Shown piece by piece: positions 1 through 10,270 of a stretch of 64,000 nt of DNA (positions are counted from its first letter, which is position 1; each line of letters opens with the position of its first letter). A program made the position numbers and the translations under genes. The notes beneath the pieces were generated by a model, which worked only from the letters and a program-made list of their open reading frames with translations, was not told the origin of the DNA and made no database searches. The DNA is from Hippopus hippopus (taxonomy: Eukaryota > Mollusca > Bivalvia > Cardiida > Cardiidae): assembly GCA_946811185.2 (NCBI GenBank), contig OX328106.1, forward strand, positions 47,938,311-48,002,310. The letters are read 5' to 3'.

Positions 1-65
1 TACGTATTTTACTCTTCAACAAGTCACAGAATTTTAGACTTGTCCAAGTCCAAAGCATTGCAGAA
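1..65 (+). mobile_element. MITE-1 remnant, left part
   Basis: The stretch carries the MITE-1 left-arm phrase (tttactctt, then cacagaattttagacttg, then caaagcattgcagaaaac). The rest of the element is absent, so this is either a truncated old copy or one that starts before the window. Confidence 0.45.
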
Positions 66-608
66 AACATATTACTATATATTTGTCATGTTCGTCATTC
101 AAAATTATTTGCATTTCGCTGCAATACAAATCAAACCGACGAAACAGAAAGTCAGTACAGCGCTCTATCTTTGATACCGGAAAATTCACGATGGACTAGA
201 GACAGAGCGGTGCACAGTAAATGTACAAATGTGAAAAGAAGCACCGAAATCGTCTCATTATTGAAACCACTCGAGCACGTAAATAATAAATACTATCATT
301 GCGAGGTTTTGCAAGAAGTATTGCGAAAAAATAGATTCATATCTACCAATTATTCTGTAAGCGAGTTTCCCCCCCCCCCCCCCTTATCACATATAACTAT
401 TTGGTATCTATGATTGCCTTCATTTATATCTCTAGTTTTCTGTCTGTAGGTTTTTCTTTCCCACCACTTGTTTTCGTATTTCATCTATTGAGATAGGAAA
501 TTCTTTACTAGCATGTTCTGTCAAGTTAAATGGTCTCTACACTGTATCAAATGACTCTTCATCTTTTCTCACTATCAGACGACAAAAGAAGCCATTTTCC
601 CCTCAGTT
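66..608. other. no recognisable gene; poly-C tract at 369-383
   Basis: No family is recognised. A 15-base C run lies at 369-383. The open frame that crosses it (171-413) has no known domain and ends in a proline run caused by the C tract, so I do not treat it as coding. Confidence 0.6.
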
Positions 609-828
609 TAGTTTAAACATATTTATTTTACATCTATTGAGAAACAAATTCTTGCACCTTATACTAATCTCTCGATTCTGCTTCCTGGGAACTACAACAG
701 TACTCACGCCGAACTTGTGGGCCAGTGAACAGTCCCAAGGTTGACACTCTCCCCCGGGTATCGAACTCGGGGCCTTATTGTTACAAGGCAGACGCTCTAA
801 CTCACAACCACGGACACTACACTTTCTC
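609..828 (-). mobile_element. tRNA-derived SINE (family A), minus strand
   Basis: Read on the minus strand, it starts gtccgtggttgtgagttag, which resembles a tRNA D arm and polymerase III box A. It continues to gagttcgatacccggg, a box B-like T arm. The body contains ggaagcagaatcgagagat and the end caatagatgtaaaataaat. A second copy of the same family, in plus orientation, lies at 47469-47688. The two share head, body and tail, which shows a dispersed family and not a functional tRNA gene. Confidence 0.75.
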
Positions 829-935
829 AGTTTCAAAATGACAATAGTCATTTAATGGTTTACAGCATACTGTTACAAGCCTATCCTTATAATTTCCTCT
901 ATGACTAACACTCCTAAATTTCCTAGATTCACTCA

Positions 936-2576
936 TTAACCCTTTCCCAGACAAGCCCTGGTTTTTACGGCTCTGGGGTTGAAGGCGTTTGAAAACACTG
1001 TGGGAAAAAAGGAGATAATGCTCATAACGAGATAAAAACTAGAACTTGAAAAATAATCGAAGAGAAATAACTCGAAAATATACAAGCCAGAGTTATGGTT
1101 CTTGTGCATGACACTTCATCTAATGGTGCTTTACATATGTGTGAAGTTTTATCATAACATCTCAAACGGTTTTCGAGTTATAGAGCGAACACGATGAAAG
1201 GGAAATAATTAGAAAAATATACAAGCCAGAGTTATTGTTCTTGTGCATGACACTTCATCTGTTTGTGCTTTACAAATGTGTGAAGTTTTATCATAATATC
1301 TCAAACGGTTTTCGAGTTATAGAGCGAACACGATGAAAGGGAAATAATTAGAAAAATATACAAGCCAGAGTTATTGTTCTTGTGCATGACACTTCATCTG
1401 TTTGTGCTTTACAAATGTGTGAAGTTTTATCATAATATCTCAAACGGTTTTCGAGTTATAGAGCATACACGATTTGTGATGGAAAATAATCAAAGGGAAA
1501 TAACTCGAAAAATACACAAGCCAGAGTTATGGTTTTTGTGCAGACACTTCGTCTGATAAAGCTTTACAAATGCGTTAAGTTTTATCAAAGTATCTCAACG
1601 GTTTTCGAGTAATAGAGCAGACACGATTTGTGATGGAAAATAATCAAAGGGAAATAACTCGAAAAATACACAAGCCAGAGTTATTGTTCTTGTGCATGTC
1701 ACTTTGTCTGATGGAGCTTTACAAATGTGTGAAGTTTTATCATAATATGTCAAACGGTTTTTGAGTTATAGAGCAGACACGATTTGTGATGGAAAATAAT
1801 CAAAGGGAAATAACTCGAAAAATACACAAGCCAGAGTTATGGTTTTTGTGCAGACACTTCGTCTGATAAAGCTTTACAAATGCGTTAAGTTTTATCAAAG
1901 TATCTCAAACGGTTTTTGAGTTATAGAGCAGACACGATTTGTGATGAAAAATAATCAAAGGGAAATAACTCAAAAAACACACAAGCCAGAGTTATGGTTC
2001 TTGTGCATGACATTTCGTCTGATAAAGCTTTACAAATGCGTGAAGTTTTATCAAAGTATCTCGAACGGTTTTCGAGTTATAGAGCAGACACAATTTGTGA
2101 CGGAAAATAATCAAAGGGAAATAACTCGAAAAATACACAAGCCAGAGTTATGGTTCTTGTGCATGAAACTTCGTCTGATAAAGCTTTACAAATGCGTGAA
2201 GTTTTATCAAAGTATCTCAACGGTTTTCGAGTTATAGAGCAGACACGATTTGTGACTGAAAATAATCAAAGGGAAATAACTCGAAAAATACACAAGCCAG
2301 AGTTATGGTTCTTGTGCGTGACACTTTGTCTGATAAAGCTTTACAAATGCGTGAAGTTTTATCAAAGTATCTCGAACGGTTTTCGAGTTATAGAGCGGAC
2401 ACGATTTGTGACAGACGGACAGACAGACAGACAGACGGACTGACGGACGCACGGGGAAAAACAATATGTCTCCCAACCCTGACGGGTGGAGACATAATAA
2501 CAACTTTTTAGCCACTTGTCGTCTGCAAGTTCTTTCAATTTCAGCAGACCAAAATTACGTCATCTGGTAGAGTTAA
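936..2576 (-). mobile_element. MITE-1 copy interrupted by HEL-A
   Basis: The left piece (936-1020) begins TTAAccctttcccagacaag and runs through gaaaacactgtgggaaaa to the start of the central palindrome. The right piece (about 2508-2576) is the other end, cttgtcgtctgcaagttctt to ggtagagTTAA. Between them sits the tandem-core element HEL-A. The right palindrome arm, roughly 75 bp, is missing, so insertion came with a deletion or the break was repaired imperfectly. The TTAA at both outer ends fits the family's target duplication. Confidence 0.7.
1020..2508 (+). mobile_element. HEL-A copy 1: tandem-core element with 3' hairpin
   Basis: Nine tandem units begin near 1083, 1222, 1361, 1517, 1671, 1827, 1982, 2138 and 2292. 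The spacing is about 139 bp for the first two and 154-156 bp afterwards. Each unit holds caagccagagttatggttc and most hold caaagggaaataactcg. The array is followed by a gacagacagacagacggac run and a terminal hairpin (tatgtctcc at 2465-2473, ggagacata at 2488-2496). This layout is known from pearl-like and non-autonomous Helentron elements of molluscs; the assignment is by structure only. Open frames in it (for example 1941-2237 and 2150-2443) are repeats of the unit read in frame and not genes. Confidence 0.75.
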
Positions 2577-3578
2577 CTACTTTTGTTATTACTGTAAATT
2601 ACAGCTATTGCAAAGTTTCGGTCCTTTGCCTGATTAAAATGTATGTGTGCATCCGTGTTCGTATTCTTGTCGATTCACCTTGAAAGCAGGTTGGTAATAA
2701 ACTTTCGCTCTGTTCTGTTCCTAAACCATCCTCAACTGCACACTTCTTACTTAATAACCGTGGAAAGGTTTTACAATTGCTAACCAGTTTCAGGTACAAG
2801 ATTCATCAATTATTTAACTTTTGTCAATGAATCGTCCATTCACTTGCATTTAATTTCGAGAGCGTATTGTAGCCATATTCATTGCATAGTAAATAGCACT
2901 GCAACTTGAGTTCATTGAACTTCGGTTATGGTTGAAAGCAGATGGCTTTGACAACGTAGAAAATTATTTCAAATTCAATTCTAACTTAAGAATAAAGAAA
3001 TGATACTCTAATAAACGGAGACAAACGCCCCAAGAGGTTTTTGAAGATATGAATTTTGTACGCGACAGAGTCTTTATTTTGTTTTGCCCCATTTTTTTTT
3101 TGTTAAATCAGAGGTTTGAATTCTATTCAGCATGAAGGAATTTATGAACAACATTTAGAAAATAGGCCATCGAAGTAATCTCGTTGTCATAAGTAACATA
3201 CAGAAGTTTGGATCATTGAAGCAATTCTAACCCGAACAAAAATCTACAGACCAGCGGTACCTTTCTCCAAACTGCGTGCGCGTGCACGAAATTTTGGTAT
3301 TAAGTCTGAAAACAAGTTCCATTGAACAGCACAACTTTACGATTTGAGTAAATATTTGCATAACTTTACACTAGTCCATACCTTTTGGTAAAGCAACGCT
3401 CGTGTTTGTGTATATTCATTCACAAAAAGTTTGCGTAAATCTGCGCAGATTAGTGAAAGGTGCCCCAGTTTCTAGAAGACCGGATACTGAAAATGACGTC
3501 AAAGTGTAGTTTCCGATCATCTTGTTGACAAGGCCAGTCCTTGAATTCGACACAGTCAGTCTGGAGTGATAATATCTC
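2577..3578. other. unique spacer, nothing recognised
   Basis: AT-rich sequence without a tandem or inverted structure that I can see. The short minus-strand frame at 2605-2799 resembles no known protein. Confidence 0.55.
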
Positions 3579-3789
3579 AACACTTAGGCTGCTAAGCGCG
3601 ACTCACTTACCATTTGTGGACAGTGTAGATTAAGATCAGACTACACAGAACGTGCAGTCTGATCTTGGATCTACACTGTCCGATACGGTGAAACTACTCC
3701 GACGAGCAACATTTTTAAATGGTAAACTACTGGTTTTCACTATTGGCTGGAAATCTTTAATTTAACTCATGTGGCAGCTTAAGGGTTAA
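3579..3789 (+). mobile_element. MITE-2 copy
   Basis: It starts cacttaggctgctaagcgcg, has the internal palindrome ggacagtgtagattaagatc / cagtctgatcttggatctac (about 3621-3690), and ends gcagcttaagggTTAA. The left flank is AACA, so one side of the target duplication has decayed. Length and order match the other copies in this window. Confidence 0.8.
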
Positions 3790-4085
3790 ATTTATTGTAA
3801 GCTGAGTGTTACAGGCTCTCAAGGGCTAAATATGTTTTGTTTTTCAAGTCAAGATAATTTTGGTGTTACATCTGTAGCCTCTGATTTAACATGGAAAAAA
3901 TCGCCTTTTCTGGCCTTCTTGCGCTCTTCCTCTGTCGAAGTCGGACCTTTGGTTTTATTATATCAAAACTATAGATATTTGTTTAAAGTAGTTGGAAGGG
4001 ATGACTTCTTTTACTCTCTAAATGGCATGCAACATGCAAAAAGGGGCATTCGGACATTTGCGTAAGGTGTCGTCCCGGATTAGCC

Positions 4086-4790
4086 TGGCAGAGGACTTGG
4101 AAACTTGTTCACGGCTGTGGCAAATCATGTTGCCCCCCAGCCGAAGGCGAGGTGGCGACATGATTTGCAACAGCCGTGAACAAGTTTCCAAGTCCCCTGC
4201 CACCTAACCGTACTACAAATTTATTATACTTTAAAGTTTTACCATTCCTACGTGTATTCGGCGAAATTTCCTTGTTTTATGTATTCACGAAATGAGTACG
4301 CTGACGAAATCGTATTTCCTTTCTGAGTGCCCAAATTCAATGAAAAGTGACGTCACTGGGAACTGACGTCACTGAAACCTTGGTAAAACGTGAAGTTTGG
4401 TGAACGAACTGGATGTCACAACGATAGGCATTTAACGCTTTTTTTCTCTTAACGTGGATTCAAACGACTTCAAGGTAAGCAACTATGAATTTTAATGATT
4501 TGTTGACAAAAGTAAACGACTATTAGTTGCCTCAAACGACTAATAGGTTATCCTTTTAACGCTACAATGTTCGAGTTGCATATGTTTGTCTTGTGGGCGG
4601 CTCGTATCGATAGACGCCGCCATTTTGGATGTTGTGTTGAAAGAATAATCATGTATACGGGGCTCCCGAAAGGGAAACTTGTTTTACGTGGATTTTGCCA
4701 GTGTACATAATCATTTGTTCCGGGCATATTATCCAATCAGATCGCGAGAAATTTCTTTGCAGTATATAATAATAGATTTTGTCCCACAGT
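4086..4790. mobile_element. MOD copy 1: dispersed promoter-like module
   Basis: About 700 bp shared with 7645-8463. It opens with a near-palindrome (4087-4131 against 4150-4203, cttggaaacttgttcacggc and its complement). Conserved features in both copies are two TGACGTCA sites (4348-4355 and 4364-4371), a donor-like AAG|GTAAG (exon edge at 4474), a YY1-like GCCGCCATTTTG (4616-4627) and a CCAAT box (4733-4737). A TCGCGAGA (4742-4749) is intact only here. On the minus strand the YY1 site reads CAAAATGGCGGC with a start codon, opening a 27-codon frame that ends near 4541. No transposase is visible. It may be a duplicated gene 5' region carried by a transposon. Confidence 0.6.
4348..4371. promoter_or_regulatory. 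paired CRE-like sites in MOD copy 1
   Basis: Two perfect TGACGTCA palindromes start 16 bp apart. The same pair with the same spacing is at 7832-7855 in MOD copy 2. TGACGTCA is the consensus for CREB/ATF factors; activity here is inference. Confidence 0.5.
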
Positions 4791-4931
4791 ATACTTGCGT
4801 GAAACAGAAAATCACACACGATCGGAAACTTGTCTCAGATCAGCCTGCGCGGATTGGGCAGGCTGATACTAGACGACACTTTTCCCAAATGTCCGAATGC
4901 CCCTTTTCTTGTGTTGCTGGGCAAATCATAC

Positions 4932-5310
4932 CAAAGATAATTTAATCTATTCTTATCTACAAGACGTAGAATGATTGGTTCAGACTAATGCCTGTTTTGG
5001 ATTTATCTGCATCATACGAAAAACCAGCAAAAATCATCGTTTTTTTTGCGCGAATATGAATTATTGCTCACATTTAATTCGGTTTAGATCAGAAATAATG
5101 CTATCCTACTGTGTTAATGTCGGACCTTTTTCACGTTGAATAACATCCTGTAGCTCTTGAAGTAATAAATAGATGTTCTGTGTATTGCTCTATATCATAA
5201 ATTTGTTTCCACTCTGTGAGAATCAGGAGGTGGTTAGAAAACTGTCGTGGGAAGTGCTTGGCCGTATACACCAATCAATCAAAATTCTATTTTCTGAATT
5301 TCAAAGTAAC
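4932..5310. other. spacer, nothing recognised
   Basis: No gene or repeat structure seen. Confidence 0.5.
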
Positions 5311-5400
5311 GCATTTGCTGATTAGCTGGTTTAGCCAGTCAGAGATTGGGTAACATTCTAAAAGCAGAATGAGACCGAGCACACAACCTAGAATGGTTGA
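5310..5400. mobile_element. MITE-5 fragment
   Basis: Contains gctggtttagccagtcagag followed by attgggtaacattctaaaag, matching the second half of the MITE-5 copies at 27600-27745 and 28735-28915. Confidence 0.45.
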
Positions 5401-5411
5401 TGGTTATAATT

Positions 5412-5656
5412 ATATTGGTCTGTAACATGCGAAAACGGGCTCTCGGACATTTGCGTAAAGTGTCGTCTCGAATCAGTTCGAGACGGCACTTTACGTCAAC
5501 ATTAGATTTTGTCCCACAGTAGACTTGCGTGAAACAGAAAATCACACACGATCGGAAAATGTCGTCTCGAATCAGCCTGTGCGGACTGCACAGGCTGATC
5601 CGAGACGACACTATACGCAAATGTCCGAATGCCCCTTTTCACGTGTTGCAGGCAAA
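5412..5656. mobile_element. MITE-3 copy
   Basis: A long foldback with gtaacatgcgaaaacggg and ggacatttgcgtaaagtg at the left, an internal spacer attttgtcccacagtagac, and the complementary right arm (ctgtgcggactgcacaggc, then tttacg-like and gaatgcccctttt). The left arm lacks most of its inner hairpin (aatcagttcgagacggca), an internal deletion. Confidence 0.75.
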
Positions 5657-5689
5657 TTATTATTAGGCGGCGCTCTTAAATACGGGGGT

Positions 5690-5880
5690 TGATGCATCTT
5701 TATGATGCATCATACCAGCCAAATCATCACATAATTATAGATCAATGAAATCGATTTTGTCTATACACCTAATTAAACATGACGTAGAAGTCTTTGTACA
5801 TTCAGAAAAATTTACAAATAGCAAAAAGTTTCGATCCTAGACAGCTTGCGCGGATTGCGCAGGCCGACATGGGTGGATTC
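5690..5880 (-). mobile_element. MITE-4 fragment
   Basis: Carries the MITE-4 order gatgcatc, catcataccagccaaatcat, aaacatgacgtagaagtc, agcaaaaagtttcgatcc and the palindrome gcgcggattgcgcaggc. The outer gagccatgctc ends are not clear. Confidence 0.6.
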
Positions 5881-6427
5881 ATGCTCTGATTTAAGAAGCA
5901 AATGAATACTGCATGCATCTCAAACGCAATTTAACACGAAACAGGGACAAAGAAGTAGATCTAAAAAGCTAATTGCATTATACCCTTTGAGTACACGAAC
6001 ATATAAAAGCTGTAAAAATTTAGATAAAAAAAAACGAATCTGATGTAGATCTGTGAGTAAATTTCGAAACAAATTAATGAAACGCTATTTAACTGGGATT
6101 TACGAATGTTTGTGATCGTCGCAACAGTCTTGTTTTGTTTCCTATGGATAAAAAAATTTAGCTTTGCTGAAAGGAACTTTTTACGTAAGTACAAAAATAC
6201 ACGCACCTATCTGCGGCTGGAACGCTTTAGCACAGTTCTTTTGCACCGAAAGTTCTAACTTAAACACCAATACTTTATACGAGCGTATATATAAAAAAAA
6301 AAGAACGCGTGCTCGTTGACAACGCAATCCAGGTCAAGTGCATGCTAGGTCTTCGGAAATCTATTTTCAACAACTGTAAATAGAATTCCCAGAATCGAAT
6401 TTAAATGTATCAAATGTCTGAGCCCTT
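5881..6427. other. AT-rich spacer, nothing recognised
   Basis: Frames on the minus strand (5961-6206, 6345-6530) are rich in F, Y, I and K, as expected from AT-rich DNA, and show no family motif. Confidence 0.5.
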
Positions 6428-6894
6428 TATCACACGACTCCGACTTATAAAGGCCTTGTTGAAGAGGATTTTTGAAAACATGGGAAATGGAGAAAATGTT
6501 TTTAACCAGCATTTTCTCCTTTTCCCACAATGTTTTCTACCATATAAAAGGAAGTTTCCCCCCTTTGAGCTGCATCAGCAATATTGCACGCGAAAATGGG
6601 CATTCGGACATTTGCGTACAGTGTCATCCGCGCAGGCTAATCCGAGACGACACTTCCCGTTCTTATGTAATTTTCTGTTTTGCGCAAATCGGCTGTAGGA
6701 CAAAGTCTAATATAATCGTAAAGTGCCGTCTCGGATTAGCCTGCGCGGACTGCGCAGGCTGATCCGAGACGACACTTTACGCAAATATCCGAATGTCCCT
6801 TTTCGCGTATTGCAGGCCATATAGTAATGTTTTCTGCAATGCTTTGGACTTGGACGAGTCAAAAATTCTTTCGTTCGGTAAAGAGTTAATACAT
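6428..6894 (-). mobile_element. MITE-1 copy interrupted by MITE-3
   Basis: The left piece has cacacgactccgacttataa, then gaaaacatgggaaatggag and a degraded central palindrome (6490-6530). The right piece resumes after 6822 with gcaatgctttggacttggac and ends ggtaaagagTTAA at 6894. MITE-3 occupies 6578-6822. Confidence 0.7.
6578..6822. mobile_element. MITE-3 copy nested in MITE-1
   Basis: The left end is aatattgcacgcgaaaatgg and the right end cgcgtattgcaggccatat. The right arm holds the full hairpin cctgcgcggactgcgcagg; the left arm is shortened, as in the copy at 5412. It separates the two halves of a MITE-1, so it is the younger insertion. Confidence 0.75.
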
Positions 6895-7106
6895 CTGCAA
6901 AAACTATAAATTAATGTCAGCCTGTACAGGCTGACATGGGTTGAAACATTTTGCCATTTATAAATTTTCTGCCTGTCAAAGGATTATTCTACCTCGTGAT
7001 TCAGTTGGTTGTTAGAAAAAAATGGAATGAATGAGTCCAAAATTATTCGATGACTTACTTGACTTTATGCATCACGCTGACGCAATAAACCCGCTTTTGC
7101 CACGAG
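6890..7106 (+). mobile_element. MITE-4 copy, degraded
   Basis: Contains catctgcaaaaactat, the palindrome tcagcctgtacaggctgac, tctacctcgtgattcagttg, gttgttagaaaaaaatgg and tttatgcatcacgctgacgc in family order. It abuts the end of the preceding MITE-1. Confidence 0.65.
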
Positions 7107-7644
7107 GTCAAGTACTGTCGCCACAAACCCGGCTGTAATTGTATTATAGCAGGTCTGTGACAAAGACAAGTCAAACTAAATGTAGCAGTACGGAAAGATC
7201 GTGATTGATTGCGGCAGAAGGGCGAGTAAGTGAGTTCTAATTGCTGGCTGAGAACGGATTTACCTGTAAAAATGGTGATTAGTAAGTAATTATTTTATGT
7301 ACATGTCTACAGAGGTCGTTAGGTATCGCTGACTTAAATGAACCTACTGGTGCCCATACTACGTGGCTGCATGTATATCTAAAGGTCAACCTTGCATGAT
7401 AAGAGAGCGAGAGAACGAGAGAGAGCGAGAGCGAGAGAGAGAGGGGGGTGGGGGCAAGGACAAGAAGAGAGAAAGAGCGGCGCAAGAGCCGCGCACACAC
7501 TCGCAGAGAAAAACAGAGAGACAGACGAACAGTTACACGCTGAGTTCTGTATATTTCAATCTCGATCTACACCTTCTGTAGAAGTCCATAGAGAAGTTAC
7601 CGCAACCAAAGGTTGAACTCCGATGGATACATTATTAGTTGTAC
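7107..7644. repeat. spacer with purine-rich GA tract at 7399-7480
   Basis: A gagagcgagagcgagaga-type tract on the plus strand gives overlapping R/E-rich and S/L-rich frames on both strands (7279-7500, 7363-7581, 7392-7616). These are low-complexity artefacts. Nothing else is recognised. Confidence 0.6.
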
Positions 7645-8463
7645 GGTCAGGTGGCAGGGGACTTGGAAACTTGTTCACGGCTGTGGTGAATCATGTCGCC
7701 CCAAGCCAAAAGCTGCAAAGTTTTACCATTCCAACGTGTGTTAAGCGAAATTTCCCTGTTTCATGGTCTTAAAAATTAAGTACGCTGACGAAAAAGAATT
7801 TCCCTTCTGAGAGCCCCAATTCAATGATAAATGACGTCACTGGGAAATGACGTCACTGAAACCTTGGTAAAACGTGCAGTTCGGTGCATAATCTTGATGA
7901 TTTCACTGCATTAGACATTCGTCGTGTTTTTATTTAAACATGGATTGAAACAACTTCAAGGTAAGTAGATCTAACTATGCACTTTAATAATATGTTGGCA
8001 AAAGTAAACGACCATTAGTTGCCTTAAACGACCAATAGGTTATCCGTTCAACGTTATGCACAATGTATGAAATTCGACATTTCACAATTTGTTTACCTTA
8101 CGGATGGCTCGTTTTAACCCCCCCCCCCCGTATTTGTTTTAGAATGACATCAAGCGCTAATACATGTAAAGTTCTATACTCATTTATTTTCAAAAATAAT
8201 CTATTCTTTCCGTTTTAATGACAACCATCACGGGAAAATAATATGGTGCAGGCTACTCACTATGTTTGTCTTGTGGGCAGCTCGTATCGACCGATCGACG
8301 CCGCCATTTTGGATGTTGTGTTGAATGTGTAGTCATGCATATGGGGCCCCCGAAAGGGAAACTGCTTTTACGTGGGTTTTGCCAGTGTACATGATATATA
8401 TGTTCGGGGCATATTTTCCAATCAGATCACGAGAAATTTCTTTGCAGTATAATAATAGTTTCT
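7645..8463. mobile_element. MOD copy 2: dispersed promoter-like module
   Basis: Same order as copy 1: ggcaggggacttggaaac, tttaccattcc, paired TGACGTCA (7832-7839, 7848-7855), donor-like AAG|GTAAGT (edge at 7960), tagttgcc, GCCGCCATTTTG (8300-8311), CCAAT (8418-8422), and ttgcagtataataatag at the end. The YESS-like TCGCGAGA of copy 1 is TCACGAGA here (8427-8434), a change expected from CpG decay. About 190 bp of extra sequence including a C run (8119-8129) lies between the donor and YY1 parts. The opening palindrome has only its left arm. Confidence 0.6.
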
Positions 8464-9649
8464 TTTACGGACGGCGTACATCAAGAACAGACGACTTAAA
8501 ACTCGGCGGTGAACTACCTTTATCAAAGCACTGAAAGCGCTGCTGAGGTGGGTTTGGTTCATTCTAATTCAAGTTTGAATCAAGCACGTTGAACCAGTAT
8601 TTCTCTACTAAATCTCAAAGCTACTTGGCTGTTTTGAGACTACATGTGCTACATGTGCTAGTATTTGCTTCAGCCATGCGAAAAAAAGACCAGACCTAAA
8701 TGTCCCTTTTTCAATTTTCTTATAGATATTCCTGCTTTATTATTATTATTATCATCATTATTATTATTATTTGTCGCTGGCCTATTATATTACAGCTTAT
8801 CATGATCAAAAGTTTTTATTTGAATTAGTGACTGTAAGACTTGAAAATCTCGTCGCTGTCCAAGACTTCTTGACGCTATTCTGTATAAAGTTGCTTGTTC
8901 AGGTGCTAGATTGACTCTGTAATTCAGAATATTCCTGAGGACAGACCAGAATTTTAAATGCTTGATGGTGGTGTTTAAAAAGCATTTCATGATGAAATGG
9001 TGCAAAAAAAAAAAAAATATTATTGACCAAAATTTGGATAAATAAGCCAATGAGACTGAAAGAAATTAGCATACGATTTCTCATGTCGTTTCTCATCTTT
9101 TCTTTCAGTCTCTCCATAAAACTCATCGACGCATCTTATCGTTATTTAGTGGGACCGATACAAAAATGCGTATTCCTACGCTTGATTTTTCTCTCCTACC
9201 GTTCTAGCGTTCAAACACTCGGGTTTAAAGTCTTTTATGAAAATACTGTGTTTGTTTACATTTCTACTGTACAAGTCGTGTAAGTTTCTCAACTCAAAAA
9301 CCAGCCCGCTTCTTAATTCATATCAGTATTACGCACTACCCAGCGCCTAAAAAAACACCCTCTACATTCGCAATGGAGTGACACTTTTTGGCTCTTGACT
9401 GAAAATGGGGAAAACACTGATTAAGCTGCGAAGGGTTTAAGTGCAAACAGTCCAAAACAAACTGAGAGTGGTTAAGTCAACAAGGTTAAAAGTAATTATC
9501 GCGTTTAAAATCAATGGTTTCCCCGAGATCACACTGACAAATTTGGGAATCTATAAGGTGCTGTTGACAAAAATAATTAGAACGTATCGACCTTGTATCA
9601 AAAAAACCTCCAGAACAAGATTTGTAAATTGTTAATATACTAAATGTCT
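8464..9649. other. spacer with (ATT)n microsatellite at 8737-8772
   Basis: An imperfect ttattattattatt run lies at 8737-8772. The minus-strand frame 8790-9050 ends in a polar stretch but has no recognised domain. Everything else is unassigned AT-rich sequence. Confidence 0.5.
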
Positions 9650-9835
9650 ATACCAAACGACAAAATTTTAGACTGATCTAATTTGAAAGCGTTGCAAGAC
9701 CACAAATTAAACGTTTTTTTTTTAGAAAAGGTAGAAAACAATTTAGGAAAAGGAAAAAAATAATGCTGGTTATCAGCTTTTTCTCCTTTCCCCACAATAT
9801 TTTACAAAAGTGTCCTGTCTCAGTGTCGTTAAGAA
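9650..9835 (+). mobile_element. MITE-1 copy, old
   Basis: Has accaaacgacaaaattttag at the left, the palindrome aggaaaaggaaaaaaataat / ctttttctcctttcccc at 9737-9800, and a decayed right arm (gtcgttaag). Terminal TTAA sites are not preserved. Confidence 0.6.
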
Positions 9836-9929
9836 ACAAAGGGTCAATTTATATTTCAAACTTTCCTTTCGACTAGCAATAAACCACTTCTTAAATTCCT
9901 TTTGGCAGTCAGAGAAATTATGTATTATA

Positions 9930-9972
9930 TGGCTTGCATTCAGACATTTGCGTAAAGTGTCGTCTCGGACCA
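9930..9972. mobile_element. MITE-3 terminal fragment
   Basis: Only tatggcttgcattcagaca and tttgcgtaaagtgtcgtct remain; a MITE-1-like sequence follows directly. Confidence 0.5.
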
Positions 9973-10270
9973 GCAAACGACTAATTTTAGACTCTTCTAA
10001 ATTTGACGCGTTTGCAGACGCTAAACCAAAACCTGTCATTCATGTATCATAGTTCTTTGATGGATAAGAAATCACTGTGCGAAAAGGAGAAATCAATCAT
10101 TAGGAGCAATTTCTCCTTTTGACATCAATGTTTTCTAATATTGTCTGCTGCAGACTCATAAAGCTAAGGGATAACCTGGTAAAGGAGAAAGAGTTACAGT
10201 CCCTTGTTTTCTGCAAGTCTTTACCAAGTGACATAATTTTGGACTAGACCAAACTGAAAGCATCTGCATC
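9973..10270 (+). mobile_element. two MITE-1 remnants
   Basis: The first (9973-10145) has aaacgactaattttagactc and caatttctccttttgacatc. The second (10208-10270) has tttaccaagtgacataattt and ccaaactgaaagcatctgc. Both lack intact ends. Confidence 0.45.

Larger units (their letters stand above)
4021..4931. mobile_element. MITE-3 copy interrupted by MOD copy 1
   Basis: The left end (4021-4092) reads atggcatgcaacatgc, then ggggcattcggacatttgcg, up to cggattagcctg. The right portion resumes near 4791 with attttgtcccacagtatac and ends with gaatgcccctttt and tgttgctgggcaaatcat. Intact relatives are at 5412-5656, 40384-40650 and 43384-43649. By comparison with them, the inner part of the left arm is lost where MOD sits. 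Confidence 0.7.

Noticed and set aside
1941..2443. Overlapping frames that look like a repeat protein
   Set aside because: The 154-156-bp HEL-A units are read in frame because 156 is a multiple of three. Different frames give different repeat peptides.
4086..4790. MOD as a solo LTR
   Set aside because: No TG...CA ends with a short target duplication could be seen. It opens with a palindrome, and the host MITE-3 is missing sequence at the insertion.
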